DNA of 47,253 nucleotides from NCBI GenBank assembly GCA_017450535.1, contig JAFSTK010000032.1:1-47253 (forward strand), given 5' to 3'. A program made the translations under genes and the position numbers. Below the pieces are notes generated by a model. It was not told the origin of the DNA. It saw only the letters and a list, made by a program, of their open reading frames with translations, and ran no database searches. Below are positions 18,602-27,175 of the stretch, one piece after another. How positions within the stretch are numbered: the stretch's first letter is position 1; the number at the start of each line of letters is the position of its first letter. Source of the stretch: Treponema sp. Lineage in GTDB: Bacteria; Spirochaetota; Spirochaetia; Treponematales; Treponemataceae.

Positions 18602-19581
18602 TTTCCAGCCTCTGGAAGTGTTTTGGGATAGTTTTTATGCAATGTTCTCAACACCTTTTTAAATCGAAGGGGCGTGGCTGCCTTAAAAGTTTTGTATTTT
18701 TTTTCTTTCGGCAAACGAATCTTTAGCATAAAAGCATGGAGCATGAGCGTAGCCCCCTCAAAAATCGTTCCCGTTGTTTTTCGCCCATACAATGGGTCGC
18801 CTAAAATGGGGCATCCAAGGTATTTGAGATGAACGCGAATCTGATGAGTGCGCCCCGTTTTTAATTTGAGCGCGACTAAAGAATACGGTCCATATGTCGC
18901 AATCAATTTATAGAGGGTGTCGGCAAATTTTCCATTTTCCGTATCAGTCACTGCCTTAAAGCGTTTTCTGTCTTTTGGGTCGCGGATAATTTGCGTCTTG
19001 ATTTCACCCTTTGCGTGCGGAGGTCGCCCGGTAACAATGGCGATGTAGATTTTTCCCAGCCTTCTTTCCTTAAACTGAGTTTGAAGCCACTCCTCTGCAT
19101 CTCGATTTTTCGCGGTGATAATCACGCCGGAAGTATCTTTGTCAAGACGGTGCACAATGCCAGGTCTGCGCTGCTCCAGCATTTTTGCAGGAGGAACATC
19201 CGTTGCCTGAGGAATTGAAGCGCGTCCCCAATGGTATAGCAGCGCATTAACAAGGGTTCCCGTCCAATTACCGGAGGCAGGATGCGTTACCATGCCCTGT
19301 TTTTTGTTGACAACAGTTACGTTATCATCTTCATAAATAATATCCAAAGGAATATTTTCAGGTGTGATATCCGTAGGAATATTGTCTTCCCATTCAATAT
19401 CAATCTGGTCGCCGGCACCTACTTTTGCCGAAAGCTTTGAGCGAAGACCATTGAGCAAGATTTCGATAACACCACTTTTGAGTTTTGAGCGGTTCATGCC
19501 ATTCGGAAGCGAAGCAATATATGCATCAAGCCGCACTTTACCTGAAAAATCCGACGGAACTTTTGCACTAAAAAACGGCAC
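18598..19581 (-). CDS. RluD-like 23S rRNA pseudouridine synthase
   Basis: Protein of about 327 residues with an N-terminal S4 RNA-binding domain (about 10-75) and a catalytic domain holding HRLDKDTSG (Asp147 from the start used here). RluD-type enzymes modify helix 69 of 23S rRNA. An ATG at 19644 would add 21 residues (348 in all), but I prefer the GTG at 19581, which has AAGGTGG at 19591-19597 with an 8-base spacer. The overlap with the upstream gene then shrinks to 14 bases, and the odd basic Cys-containing extension disappears. Confidence 0.85.
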   Translation of the reverse strand: MPFFSAKVPSDFSGKVRLDAYIASLPNGMNRSKLKSGVIEILLNGLRSKLSAKVGAGDQIDIEWEDNIPTDITPENIPLDIIYEDDNVTVVNKKQGMVTHPASGNWTGTLVNALLYHWGRASIPQATDVPPAKMLEQRRPGIVHRLDKDTSGVIITAKNRDAEEWLQTQFKERRLGKIYIAIVTGRPPHAKGEIKTQIIRDPKDRKRFKAVTDTENGKFADTLYKLIATYGPYSLVALKLKTGRTHQIRVHLKYLGCPILGDPLYGRKTTGTIFEGATLMLHAFMLKIRLPKEKKYKTFKAATPLRFKKVLRTLHKNYPKTLPEAGK

Positions 19582-20068
19582 TTTCAAGACCACCTTGAAG
19601 ATATTCTTGAGGAATCTGCATTTCGGGCGGCATCGGTTCGCCATTTTCTCCCCGCTCGCGCCATTCTTTCATTTCCTGGCTTAAAGGTATTATCACCACT
19701 TCATCGGGACGCTGTTTGCGGTTTTTTCTTGCTTTTATGCGTCGGCTGATGAGCGTAATGCCCAAGTCAAGCAGTCCCAATCCCAAACTCGTTGCCGCCG
19801 CAATGCCGATAATCGCCTTTTGGTCATCAGTATCAAAACCAGAGGAACTTTTATCCAACGGGCTATGAAATTCACCTTTAACCGCAAGTGAATAGCCAAC
19901 TGTCGTCCAGAGCGTTACAAATGGGAGCGAACCAAAGGTAATAATTTCAGTGCGGCGTAAATCTTTTGCCCACTGCGGAAAATTGACATCCTTGTAGGTA
20001 GTATCTTCCGCAATGAGAGGAGAAATGAAAAAAATGAATGCAAGAAGAGTCGCAATCAGTTTTTTCAT
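19568..20068 (-). CDS. Small exported or membrane protein of unknown function
   Basis: Protein of 166 residues with an N-terminal signal peptide (MKKLIATLLAFIFFISPLIAED), one hydrophobic segment near 46-66 and another near 85-108 (IIGIAAATSLGLGLLDLGITL), then a basic stretch RRIKARKNRKQR and a Pro/Glu-rich tail. I do not recognise a family. It sits between the PLPBP gene (4-base overlap, 20065-20068) and the RluD-like gene, so it belongs to the same unit. The topology suggests a small inner-membrane protein with a cytoplasmic C-terminus. Confidence 0.7.
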   Translation of the reverse strand: MKKLIATLLAFIFFISPLIAEDTTYKDVNFPQWAKDLRRTEIITFGSLPFVTLWTTVGYSLAVKGEFHSPLDKSSSGFDTDDQKAIIGIAAATSLGLGLLDLGITLISRRIKARKNRKQRPDEVVIIPLSQEMKEWRERGENGEPMPPEMQIPQEYLQGGLESAVF

Positions 20069-20760
20069 TGTCGCGCTCCAAAAATTGCCGTTCCTACACG
20101 GACAATGGTTGCACCTTCTGCAATGGCAATCGGATAGTCACCGCTCATGCCCATGGAAAGTTCCGGGAGCGCAATCGCATATTTTTCAGAAAATGTATCA
20201 CGTAACGTGCGTAATGTTCGGAAAGAATTTCTAATCTGTTCGGTGTCGTCTGTGTTCGGCGCCATGGTCATGAGACCTTTGAGGACAATATGCGGATATG
20301 AGCCTTGCGCACAAAGAGAAACCGCTTTTTCAAGTTCCGTTGAATCGGCAAAACCAGCCTTTGTCTCTTCTCCCGTGTGGACTTCCAGAAACACATCGAT
20401 TGTTTTATTGATTTTGGCGCATTGTTTTTCAATCTCGTCGAGAACTACAATGCGGTCAACAGATTCAATACAAGAGGCGATTTTTACGGCATCACGAACT
20501 TTGTTTCGTTGGAGGGTGCCAATAATGTGCAGGTCAAAATGATACCCACGGGAAGCGATATCCGAAAACTTTGCGAATGCCTCCTGCACCCGATTCTCTC
20601 CAAAAAGTGTCTGACCTGCATCAATCGCTTCAATGACCGCTTCCGCAGGATGAAATTTGCTCACGGCGACAAGACGGACACTATCTGGCGCACGGTTTAC
20701 CGCGGCTTCCGCGCTACGGATTGAGGCATTGACTTGCGAAAGATTTTCAGCAACTGACAT
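20065..20760 (-). CDS. YggS/PLPBP family pyridoxal phosphate homeostasis protein
   Basis: Protein of 231 residues, the family's usual length. It has a single TIM-barrel domain like the N-terminal part of alanine racemase. The PLP-binding lysine is Lys35 in VAVSKFHP, and the family pattern FGENRVQEA follows. The C-terminal phosphate-binding pattern LSMGMSGDYPIAIAEGATIVRVGTAIFG is intact. The family buffers cellular PLP and has no known catalytic activity. The start overlaps the rsmA stop by one base. Confidence 0.95.
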   Translation of the reverse strand: MSVAENLSQVNASIRSAEAAVNRAPDSVRLVAVSKFHPAEAVIEAIDAGQTLFGENRVQEAFAKFSDIASRGYHFDLHIIGTLQRNKVRDAVKIASCIESVDRIVVLDEIEKQCAKINKTIDVFLEVHTGEETKAGFADSTELEKAVSLCAQGSYPHIVLKGLMTMAPNTDDTEQIRNSFRTLRTLRDTFSEKYAIALPELSMGMSGDYPIAIAEGATIVRVGTAIFGARQ

Positions 20761-21635
20761 TATTTTTTCCTACCGTCCAGTATAGCAGATTCCACCGCAT
20801 CACTCAATGCAAGTAGTTTATCTACGGAAAGATTTTCCGCGCGCTCAGTTGGTGCGATACCAGCCTGTTCTAATGCGACATCTGCCTGTGAGCCATTTTG
20901 TACGAACGGAAGCAAATTGTTGCGCACGGTCTTTCTGCGAGAAGCAAATAACGCACGAATCAATCGCATAAAGCCCTGAGGATTTTTACAGCGGGGGAAA
21001 TCAGCTTTTTTTGTCATCAACACTGCGCGGCTTACCACATTCGGCTTTGGCCAAAAATTTCCGCCAGCCAAATCAAGCACTGTTTTTACATCGTACGCCC
21101 ATTGACAGAGCACCGAAAAAGATGAGTAATCATCAGAACCTGATTTTGCCGTCATGCGCTGACCGACTTCCTTTTGAATCGTGAACACACATTTTTCAAA
21201 TCGAATGCCCGCGTTTATCGTGTCACCAATAATCGTAGCGGCAATATTGTACGGAAGATTGCCAAAAAAACGGTCGGGAATGCCCTGCTCCGCTACCTTC
21301 TGCCAAGTTTTGAGCACATCACCTTCTACAAGCGAAAAATTCCCTTTTTCAGCATAATCAGCAAAAAACTGTGAAATCAAGCGGGCAAAACCGTAGTCAA
21401 TTTCAAACGCAGTCAATTTAACACCACGGCGCAACAGTTCGTCGGTCATGGCACCCAATCCAGGCCCTACTTCCCAAACCGTTGTTCCCTCATGCACATC
21501 GAGTCCGTCCACAATTGCCTTGCGCGCCTGCTCGTTCACAAGAAAATTCTGTCCGAATTTCTTCTGCATGGCTAGTCCGTTTTGGTCGAGGAAGTCTTTT
21601 AACGCGGTCGGCGAATTATAGTCTGGATGATTCAA
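20760..21635 (-). CDS. rsmA: 16S rRNA dimethyladenosine transferase RsmA (KsgA)
   Basis: Protein of 291 residues that dimethylates two adjacent adenines near the 3' end of 16S rRNA using S-adenosylmethionine. The SAM-binding motif (EVGPGLGAMTDELL, residues about 55-68) and the catalytic NLPYN motif (about 126-130) are intact, and the N-terminal KKFGQNFL pattern is typical. The C-terminal region carries the usual FASRRKTVRNNL stretch. It precedes the YggS-like gene and follows comEC after about 35 bases. Confidence 0.96.
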   Translation of the reverse strand: MNHPDYNSPTALKDFLDQNGLAMQKKFGQNFLVNEQARKAIVDGLDVHEGTTVWEVGPGLGAMTDELLRRGVKLTAFEIDYGFARLISQFFADYAEKGNFSLVEGDVLKTWQKVAEQGIPDRFFGNLPYNIAATIIGDTINAGIRFEKCVFTIQKEVGQRMTAKSGSDDYSSFSVLCQWAYDVKTVLDLAGGNFWPKPNVVSRAVLMTKKADFPRCKNPQGFMRLIRALFASRRKTVRNNLLPFVQNGSQADVALEQAGIAPTERAENLSVDKLLALSDAVESAILDGRKK

Positions 21636-21669
21636 TCATGTCTCCTTATGCATCCACAGATTCCACAGA

Positions 21670-22926
21670 TTATATGGCGAGGGCTGGAAACTGTGCGAAA
21701 AAAACAGAAATCGTTTTTATCAGTTCATAAAACCGATTCAGTATACCACCAATTGCGGGTGAAAGGAAAGGGACTGCGAGGCACAAAACAATTCCCAAAA
21801 GACCCGCGTACAAAAAATACACTACCAGCGGTGAGACGAGCACAGAAGCAACGATTCCCACGGGCATAAGTTTTCCGAACAGACGAAGCGTAACCGGTGC
21901 GGTAAACAATTGTGCGGCGGCAGAATCAGAAAGCGCGGAGGTAAGACGTGGCAAGAACCGTCGTGAAAAAAGTCGTTTTACTGCTACGCTCACTATCAAA
22001 ATGCCCGCCAGCGCACCGTAGGACAGCATAAATGCGGCTGTCTGCAAGTGGTCAGGAAAAATCACCAGATGCATCAAAAAGCTCACAGAAAGCACTGTTA
22101 CGCCCGCCGGACGATTCATGCGTAATATGGAGCTTGCAAAAAGAACAAGCGCGCACAGCATCGCACGAAACAACGATGGCGAAAGACCTGCAAACCACAC
22201 GAAAAACAAAATCGCGCCTAACTGTAATCCGTCCGCTATTGTGCGTGTGGCGGCCTTTTTTCCCAAAAACAATGCGAGCCCTGAAAAAAGCGAAAGATGC
22301 ATTCCCGAAAGCGCGAGAATATGAGAAAGACCTGCATTTCTGAACGAATCAGACACAATACCTTCAGTATATTCACGTGAGCCGCTCAAAAGCGCAAGCA
22401 AAAGACCGCCTGCCTTGCCCCATGCAAACATGAGCCTTCGGAACTGCAATCGGCAGAGCGCGCGGAAATGACAAAGCCGGGAATAAAATCCGCTTCCCCA
22501 GCCCAAACTTTTTACGCTGTTCACAAGATATTCATGTGGTTTAATTCCATTCGTAACTGAAAGAGAAAGACGACTTCCTGTATCAATCAAAATGCCACTT
22601 TGCGAACGGGACGGCGTGTAGAGTTTTCCGGGATAGAGAGATTCCACCACGTCAGAAGGAATGTATACGGACACTATGCCCGCCGCAGAAGAACGAGCAT
22701 CGTGAGCTGTAGTCACGCTTTCCACTGAAAAATCCATGCGATATGAGCCGCTGAAAGCGTTTGTTTTTGTAGGATTTGAAGACACCGTGCCCGTAAGCAG
22801 ACGAATCTCACGCTCTGAAAAAAGCGAATAAAACGGCGTGCGGCTTTGCACCCTAACCATTCCCGAATAGACGGCAATCGCACACAAAGTGGCCGCCATC
22901 ACCAGAGGATTTGGCAGTTTTACCAT
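21670..22926 (-). CDS. ComEC/Rec2-family membrane protein (short form)
   Basis: Polytopic membrane protein of 418 residues. An N-terminal beta-rich DUF4131-like part (about 30-130) precedes the competence domain, with the signature GLSHILALSGMHLSLF (SGMH at 207-210) and several membrane helices to the end. In naturally competent bacteria ComEC forms the DNA channel. Full-length versions, such as the roughly 770-residue Bacillus protein, also carry a C-terminal metallo-beta-lactamase domain, which is absent here. A stop codon follows the last helix without any trace of that domain downstream. Whether this form moves DNA is unknown. It overlaps the preceding gene by seven bases. Confidence 0.85.
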   Translation of the reverse strand: MVKLPNPLVMAATLCAIAVYSGMVRVQSRTPFYSLFSEREIRLLTGTVSSNPTKTNAFSGSYRMDFSVESVTTAHDARSSAAGIVSVYIPSDVVESLYPGKLYTPSRSQSGILIDTGSRLSLSVTNGIKPHEYLVNSVKSLGWGSGFYSRLCHFRALCRLQFRRLMFAWGKAGGLLLALLSGSREYTEGIVSDSFRNAGLSHILALSGMHLSLFSGLALFLGKKAATRTIADGLQLGAILFFVWFAGLSPSLFRAMLCALVLFASSILRMNRPAGVTVLSVSFLMHLVIFPDHLQTAAFMLSYGALAGILIVSVAVKRLFSRRFLPRLTSALSDSAAAQLFTAPVTLRLFGKLMPVGIVASVLVSPLVVYFLYAGLLGIVLCLAVPFLSPAIGGILNRFYELIKTISVFFAQFPALAI

Positions 22927-24065
22927 TTAAGTTTTGCAAGGGCTTCCCTCGCCGCCGAAACGACATCTTGTGGATATGTCAGATAAGTGACGTACAGCAG
23001 ATTGTCAAAGGCAGTTTTGTCGCCCAGCGCTCCTAAACCATTGATTACGGCAAGCACAACCGGCTTGGCAGGATAATTGCTTTTCTCAGCTTTCCTGTTA
23101 AGATCTGCCAGATAGTTTGAAAGCGTCTGTGCCGTTCCTGAAGAAGTAAGTTGTGCCATGCTGTTTATTACAGACACAAACTTATCTTGAGCAAGCACGT
23201 TAGCCTCGTATTCTTCCCGTGCGAGAGAAAAATATCTGATGACCAGCGGAGATGCCCGAACCCAATGGTTATCGGAAATCACCTTCATTGCATCAAGCTG
23301 CAGGCTGACGGTTTCTTCCATTCGACCTGAAAGATCCTCCGTATTATATATAGCCTTAGAAAGTGCATTTTCGGCGATTTCTGCCTTAAAATTCTGTGAA
23401 TTTTTTTCAGTTTTTGTTAAGAGCGTAAAAAATGCGTATGTTTCTGACAAACTTGCCAAAGAAATCGCCTTTACTGCATCCGCAAGAGAAGCCGCAGAAA
23501 GTGCGATAAGGGCATCGTCTGTCTCTGATTTAAACTGATTCCAACGGTCAGTTCTCCAAGCGTCATAAATAATCTCAAACGTCTTGCTGTTTCCAATTTT
23601 TCCGGCCGCATTGATAGCCGCCCTTGTCGTGGCATTCTGGCTCCGTGCGGAAGCAAGATAACCGTTCACCAGCGCAACTGATTTTGGAGAAATATAGGTA
23701 GCGGTGACCATCTTATCCAAAACAGCGATTTTTACAGTCTCATCCTCAAATAAATTAAACGCTTGCACCAGTTTTTCTGCAAGCGCATCGCTCGCCTTTT
23801 GAGAAGAATCGTTCATGGGCAATGACAAGATGGAGGCGACAGCCAGCGCAGACAAATCACGGTCAACACCTAAAAGTTGTCTGTTCCCGATGGCAAAATC
23901 CAAGCCTGCCTGAGCAAGCACTTCATCACCACTCGCCTCACGAATAGCAGCCGTCTTGTCAGCTATATTTCCCTTAATGAATTTACGCTGAGACTCCGTC
24001 GCCAACTGCGCAAAAAGAGTCGTCACCATCATCCCGATAAAAAGTGCTGATATAAGTCGTTTCAT
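22920..24065 (-). CDS. Exported HEAT-like repeat protein
   Basis: Protein of 381 residues with a signal peptide (MKRLISALFIGMMVTTLFAQ) and an all-helical body. Short helix pairs of Ala/Leu-rich repeats (for example VNGYLASARSQNATTRAAINAAGKIG) resemble HEAT repeats. The start at 24065 is preferred to an ATG 39 bases upstream because AAAGAGG (24071-24077) is correctly placed and the signal peptide starts there. HEAT proteins mediate protein contacts, and no catalytic motif is visible. It lies between the PilZ gene and comEC in one minus-strand unit. Confidence 0.75.
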   Translation of the reverse strand: MKRLISALFIGMMVTTLFAQLATESQRKFIKGNIADKTAAIREASGDEVLAQAGLDFAIGNRQLLGVDRDLSALAVASILSLPMNDSSQKASDALAEKLVQAFNLFEDETVKIAVLDKMVTATYISPKSVALVNGYLASARSQNATTRAAINAAGKIGNSKTFEIIYDAWRTDRWNQFKSETDDALIALSAASLADAVKAISLASLSETYAFFTLLTKTEKNSQNFKAEIAENALSKAIYNTEDLSGRMEETVSLQLDAMKVISDNHWVRASPLVIRYFSLAREEYEANVLAQDKFVSVINSMAQLTSSGTAQTLSNYLADLNRKAEKSNYPAKPVVLAVINGLGALGDKTAFDNLLYVTYLTYPQDVVSAAREALAKLKW

Positions 24066-24104
24066 ATTTGCCTCTTTTTCGCCGAAATATTTCAGTCGGC
24101 GCAC

Positions 24105-25310
24105 TTATTCCTCCGAGTCTTCCTCCAACTCGTCACCAACCACCTCAAGCTCTGCCAAACTGTCTATATCGATTTGCGAGCTAATCTTTGGCATCGTCAT
24201 CGCAATCTGTGGGGCAGTCGGATTTTTGTCCGCATCTGCCAGCGTCACTTTTTGTTCTTGTGGCGCAGTCTCATCCAGGGCGGCATCCTCTTCGGTTGCT
24301 GAAAGCGCGGCAAGCACTTCCTTTTCTTCTTGCGGAAGAATATCGTACACAAACGTGAGCACCGCATTGCGCATATCATCCGTAATATTCACGCATTCAA
24401 AATGCAACCGTGACTGATTATGCGTTTTGTTATATTCAACCGCACGAACGATACCATACATAATAATGACTTTATCGCCCAAGGTAAACTGTATCTTTAT
24501 CTTTACGTTATTTCTTCCCAAGCCGCCAACACGAATCAGCGCGCCATCTTCAGAAATATCCTCCAGCAGACATTTATATCCGGGAGTCGATTCCGCAACA
24601 AAATCCATGATATCGTCAGTCATAAAATATAATGCGGCAACTATATTGCAGGGCGCACGAACTGACCGACGTTTTTGAGTACGCAGCAATTTGTTAGTAT
24701 GGTTCAGATAGATTGCCGGAGTTCCGTTATGAATGCCCGTCTCTGGAACCAAAGTATCAAATACATATCCGGCATCGCCTTTGCGCCAAAAGTACACGCT
24801 GATTTTTTTATGAAGCCATGCGTCCGCCTTAATGTTAATCAGTTTGTTCTGCTGAGTGGGAAGCCGACAGACAATATACCGATGGTTATCCAATACTTCA
24901 GAAACAAAAACACCTTGCTTGGGAAGAATGATTCTAAGCCGCTGCCCTTTTACCAAATACCGCGTTGAATCCATGCCCTTTTTATTATCATGCTCAATAT
25001 TGATTTTTGTGCGGTATTTGTATAGTTTGCTCAAAAAAGCCTGCACGTTCGGGTCATATTCTTTTCCAGAACTCTTTGCGTCTGTCAAAAACTGCGTGAT
25101 TGCTTTATTAAGCGCGGGAAAAGAAACATACAAATCCAACGGCTCTTCCACTTTTGCCTTTTTTGCAAGTTTCCAGAACATAGAAATTTCAGAAAATGTA
25201 AAACCAGCATCCGCACCCGTGGAAAAGAATCGTATCTTATCAGCAAACACGAATAACAAACGGATGACGAGAAGAAGGACGACTGCCGTTATAACCAAAA
25301 CTAAAACCAT
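24105..25310 (-). CDS. Membrane-anchored PilZ-domain protein
   Basis: Protein of 401 residues. One N-terminal membrane helix (2-24) is followed by a helical region (about 45-120), a beta domain resembling the N-terminal domain of YcgR (about 120-210), and a PilZ domain (about 215-330). The c-di-GMP motifs are visible: RRSVR, then DISEDGALIRVGG (DxSxxG form). The tail (about 340-401) is acidic and Ala/Glu-rich. PilZ proteins bind c-di-GMP and often control motility. The GGDEF gene at 31991 could supply the ligand. The ribosome-binding site is a weak GAGAG and the gene is divergent from the CPBP gene. Confidence 0.88.
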   Translation of the reverse strand: MVLVLVITAVVLLLVIRLLFVFADKIRFFSTGADAGFTFSEISMFWKLAKKAKVEEPLDLYVSFPALNKAITQFLTDAKSSGKEYDPNVQAFLSKLYKYRTKINIEHDNKKGMDSTRYLVKGQRLRIILPKQGVFVSEVLDNHRYIVCRLPTQQNKLINIKADAWLHKKISVYFWRKGDAGYVFDTLVPETGIHNGTPAIYLNHTNKLLRTQKRRSVRAPCNIVAALYFMTDDIMDFVAESTPGYKCLLEDISEDGALIRVGGLGRNNVKIKIQFTLGDKVIIMYGIVRAVEYNKTHNQSRLHFECVNITDDMRNAVLTFVYDILPQEEKEVLAALSATEEDAALDETAPQEQKVTLADADKNPTAPQIAMTMPKISSQIDIDSLAELEVVGDELEEDSEE

Positions 25311-25350
25311 TTTTTTAATCTCTCAATATTTTATATGCCTGTGGAAAAAA

Positions 25351-26106
25351 ATGTATATTCACACTATTATATTTTATATGCAAAATCGATTTTTATCCAC
25401 TGAATTTTTTATTATTCTGCTCTTTTTTGCGCTTCCGCCAATTGTTTTTCCACAAGCCTTACCAACGGAACGTGTCATTCATTTTTCTTGGATGACTTTC
25501 ATACTTGCGGCTTTTGCGGGCGTATTGTTGTGGCAGCTGAAACACACAAAAACCAATAATCTGAATACAACACCTGTTTCGGGCGAAAATGAAAAAAGAA
25601 AGACTGACGTGCAAAAAGTACGGGCATTTCTGCATCAGGGACAGTGTCTTTTCGCATTTGGGAGCCTATTGGTTTTTGCGGGACTATTTGAACTGACAGG
25701 ACGTTTTTTATTCCATACTGATGATTTGACCCATCTTTTGCCACCGGTCACCTTTTTAGGCTGGATAAACGCAATTTTTGGAACGATATGCGCGGCGTTT
25801 TATGAAGAAGTGCTGTACCGAGTATATTTGCCGGACGCAATAAAACAACTGCTGAAAAAACGAAATCACACGGAAAACAACAACGACGCGCCCTCACAAA
25901 AAATCATGCTCATCTGCGAAGCCGCCGCCGTCATTTTGTTCGCACTCGCCCATCGCTATGCAGGATGGCTTTCCGTAGCGAACGCCATGGCAGCGGGTAT
26001 CATTTTGCGGCGGTGTTATTACAAGACGGGCGCGCTCTGGACAAACCTTACCGCACATGTCGCATACAATACCGTGATGACAACGATTATGTTGATGCAT
26101 CACTAA
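25351..26106 (+). CDS. CPBP-family intramembrane metalloprotease
   Basis: Protein of 251 residues with at least six hydrophobic segments. The Rce1/CPBP motifs are present: EExxxR (Glu152, Glu153, Arg157), His201 in FALAH, and His236 with Asn240 in HVAYN. Members cleave membrane or prenylated substrates, and some give self-immunity to bacteriocins. The frame is open far upstream, but that part is the antisense of the PilZ gene. The ATG at 25351 has a GTGGA ribosome-binding site, and a second ATG at 25378 is possible. It converges with the DUF4340 gene with 14 bases between. Confidence 0.85.
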   Translation: MYIHTIIFYMQNRFLSTEFFIILLFFALPPIVFPQALPTERVIHFSWMTFILAAFAGVLLWQLKHTKTNNLNTTPVSGENEKRKTDVQKVRAFLHQGQCLFAFGSLLVFAGLFELTGRFLFHTDDLTHLLPPVTFLGWINAIFGTICAAFYEEVLYRVYLPDAIKQLLKKRNHTENNNDAPSQKIMLICEAAAVILFALAHRYAGWLSVANAMAAGIILRRCYYKTGALWTNLTAHVAYNTVMTTIMLMHH

Positions 26107-26120
26107 AAGCAAAAAATCAA

Positions 26121-27110
26121 TTATTTTTCAAAAATGCCTCTCAAACGGTCGTAAGTCCAGCCGCTGATTTCAAAAGCAAACGACAGACCGGGAATCGCAG
26201 TAAATTCCGATGTCGTAGACGTGCCATTTTTTACTTCGTATTCACATCGATATGAGCCATCGCTTTGCGGATAAAACGAAATCACCTCAGCATTATTTTC
26301 GCTGTCCGATACAAACAAACTTGCAGCGCGAACAGAACCAATTATGACAGAATTATGTTGAACGCTGTCAGAAGCCTGTCCATCTTTATACTCCTGTTCA
26401 GCAGAAGTTGGCGATAAAATCGAGCCGTGACGTACTACCGTAAGATTATGCAATTTTTGCGAGAAATCTGATGTGTTTTCGTCTATTTTGACCGATTTTT
26501 TTCCATTTTCCTGCCAAACAAACGAAATCGGCTTATCAATCAATTGAAATAACTCCGGTCGAACCCAAAAACTAATGGTCGTTTGTAAATATTGGCTGAC
26601 ATCATCAGCAGTCTCAAACAAAGAATTCTTTTCCTCAACTGAAAAAGATACGCGATTTGTGAGAGAATTTGTGCCAAAAAAGTCTATTTTTGTATACAAC
26701 CTCACATCATTACTCACCAAGACAGAGCAGGCGGAGGAAGGAGATTTTTCTCCTTTTGTATATCTGTATAAAATTGTATACATCTTACGAATATTTATAA
26801 ATTTTGTAAGCAGACTTTGAATTTGTTTTTCGTCCGCACGAACGGTCGTCTGCCCGTCGCTCACCGTCCAGATTGAGTTTTTTTCAAAAGAAGACACAAT
26901 GCTACTTTTCATCAGCTTTTTTAGTGTAATACTTTTCTCGCCTTCAGCAATAACAATCTCGGTCACTTCATCACGATGCGAGGGATTTAGAAAAGCGGAC
27001 TGAAATGATTTTGGCGCAGACTTCTCACTGACAAATGGAAGAAATGAGATGACGCACAGCAAAAACATAATTGCGGAAAGGAAAAGAAGTTTTTTGTTTA
27101 GGTTGGTCAT
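26121..27110 (-). CDS. DUF4340-domain protein of a gliding-type ABC system
   Basis: Protein of 329 residues with one N-terminal membrane helix (about 8-26) and a beta-rich periplasmic domain of the DUF4340 type (pattern TLKKLMKS and IWTVSDGQTTVRADEKQIQSLLTKFINI, and later repeats of SVLVSN and VRHGSILSP). In other bacteria DUF4340 proteins sit beside GldF-GldG-like permeases, as here. The exact role is unknown. The ATG at 27110 has AAAGGAG just upstream. The 65-base gap from the permease gene can form a weak hairpin. Confidence 0.75.
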   Translation of the reverse strand: MTNLNKKLLFLSAIMFLLCVISFLPFVSEKSAPKSFQSAFLNPSHRDEVTEIVIAEGEKSITLKKLMKSSIVSSFEKNSIWTVSDGQTTVRADEKQIQSLLTKFINIRKMYTILYRYTKGEKSPSSACSVLVSNDVRLYTKIDFFGTNSLTNRVSFSVEEKNSLFETADDVSQYLQTTISFWVRPELFQLIDKPISFVWQENGKKSVKIDENTSDFSQKLHNLTVVRHGSILSPTSAEQEYKDGQASDSVQHNSVIIGSVRAASLFVSDSENNAEVISFYPQSDGSYRCEYEVKNGTSTTSEFTAIPGLSFAFEISGWTYDRLRGIFEK

Positions 27111-27175
27111 TTGGTCTCCTTTTTGTCACATAGGGAATTCGCTAACGCTGTTCGGACTAATATCCTCTGTGAAAG

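Noticed and set aside
24856-25350. Long upstream extension of the CPBP protease frame
   Set aside because: This part is antisense to the PilZ gene. The membrane protein starts properly at 25351 (or 25378).
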